From: DATNPH01 sp036703315
GTDB taxonomy: Bacteria; Cyanobacteriota; Cyanobacteriia; Cyanobacteriales; Coleofasciculaceae
DNA length: 13,492 nt
NCBI GenBank assembly: GCA_036703315.1
Contig: DATNPH010000144.1
Span: 1-13,492 of the forward strand
Reading direction: 5' to 3'
Made by a program: the position numbers and the translations under genes. Under the pieces are notes generated by a model, which searched no databases, was not told where the DNA came from, and saw nothing but the letters and a program-made list of their open reading frames with translations. Shown in pieces: positions 13,380 through 13,492 of the stretch. How positions within the stretch are numbered: position 1 is the first letter of the stretch; each line of letters starts with the position of its first letter.

Positions 13380-13492
13380 CTAAGCTTTTGATTGACGGAT
13401 TTCTTGCCAGAGAGCTTGGTACTGCTTAAACACCGGCGTGGGTAAAGGCTGAAGAAACTCACTTTTGTCGAGAACTGATTCACTCGGCACAA
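13380..13492 (-). CDS. C-terminal end of an unidentified gene entering from the right edge
   Basis: The minus-strand frame is open from the right edge to a TAG at 13380-13382. It encodes 36 residues that end PLPTPVFKQYQALWQEIRQSKA after a hydrophilic VPSESVLDKSEFLQ. The helical, charged ending argues against an outer-membrane TpsB barrel, which normally ends in a strand with a terminal aromatic residue. No family is recognised. The other two frames on this strand give less protein-like sequence. Confidence 0.5.
   Translation of the reverse strand, partial: VPSESVLDKSEFLQPLPTPVFKQYQALWQEIRQSKA

Noticed and set aside
13380..13492. Right-edge fragment considered as the missing TpsB transporter
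   Set aside because: The C-terminus is hydrophilic and helical and lacks the terminal aromatic beta-strand expected of an outer-membrane barrel.

Overview
The window looks like the chromosome of a cyanobacterium, probably filamentous. The octamer GCGATCGC (HIP1, the cyanobacterial over-represented palindrome) occurs at least ten times in 13.5 kb (near 638, 785, 1217, 3029, 3441, 3750, 5050, 8484, 10232 and 10970). The gene families and the intergenic palindromic repeats also fit cyanobacteria. No genus can be named from the sequence alone.

Left third (1-4161, minus strand): a four-gene run, read right to left, of DUF4129 membrane protein, DUF4350 protein, MoxR AAA+ ATPase and DUF58 protein (the last cut by the left edge). 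Spacing is tight: a 4-bp ATGA overlap, then gaps of about 90 bp and 30 bp. MoxR ATPases next to DUF58 (vWA-like) proteins usually act as chaperone and cofactor-loading modules for membrane or secreted partners; here the partners are probably the two membrane-anchored proteins. A candidate promoter and a 14-bp hairpin followed by a T-rich run precede the first gene and suggest attenuation.

Middle (4291-6897): a secreted pentapeptide-repeat protein (minus) and an AlkB-family dioxygenase (plus) diverge from a 344-bp intergenic region with two TGTGA-N6-TCACT sites, 68 bp apart, of the CRP/cAMP-receptor type. A roughly 86-bp MITE-like palindromic element follows alkB. A repeat-rich gap with a 51-nt hairpin then leads to rpe (ribulose-phosphate 3-epimerase, Calvin cycle and pentose phosphate pathway) on the minus strand.

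Right half (7103-13184, plus strand): three exported proteins in a row. These are a subtilisin-family (S8) protein that lacks the usual catalytic Asp at its normal place, a 1138-aa two-partner-secretion exoprotein with seven internal repeats of 57-65 residues, and a 197-aa signal-peptide protein of unknown function. A secreted subtilase beside an FHA-like exoprotein recalls the SphB1/FhaB pair of Bordetella, but a processing link here is only inferred. No TpsB transporter lies in the window. The right edge holds the last 36 codons of an unidentified minus-strand gene.

No rRNA, tRNA, CRISPR array or transposase gene was seen. The best leads are the paired CRP-type sites, the operon leader hairpin, the atypical subtilase next to the exoprotein, and the ALKBH8-like AlkB.
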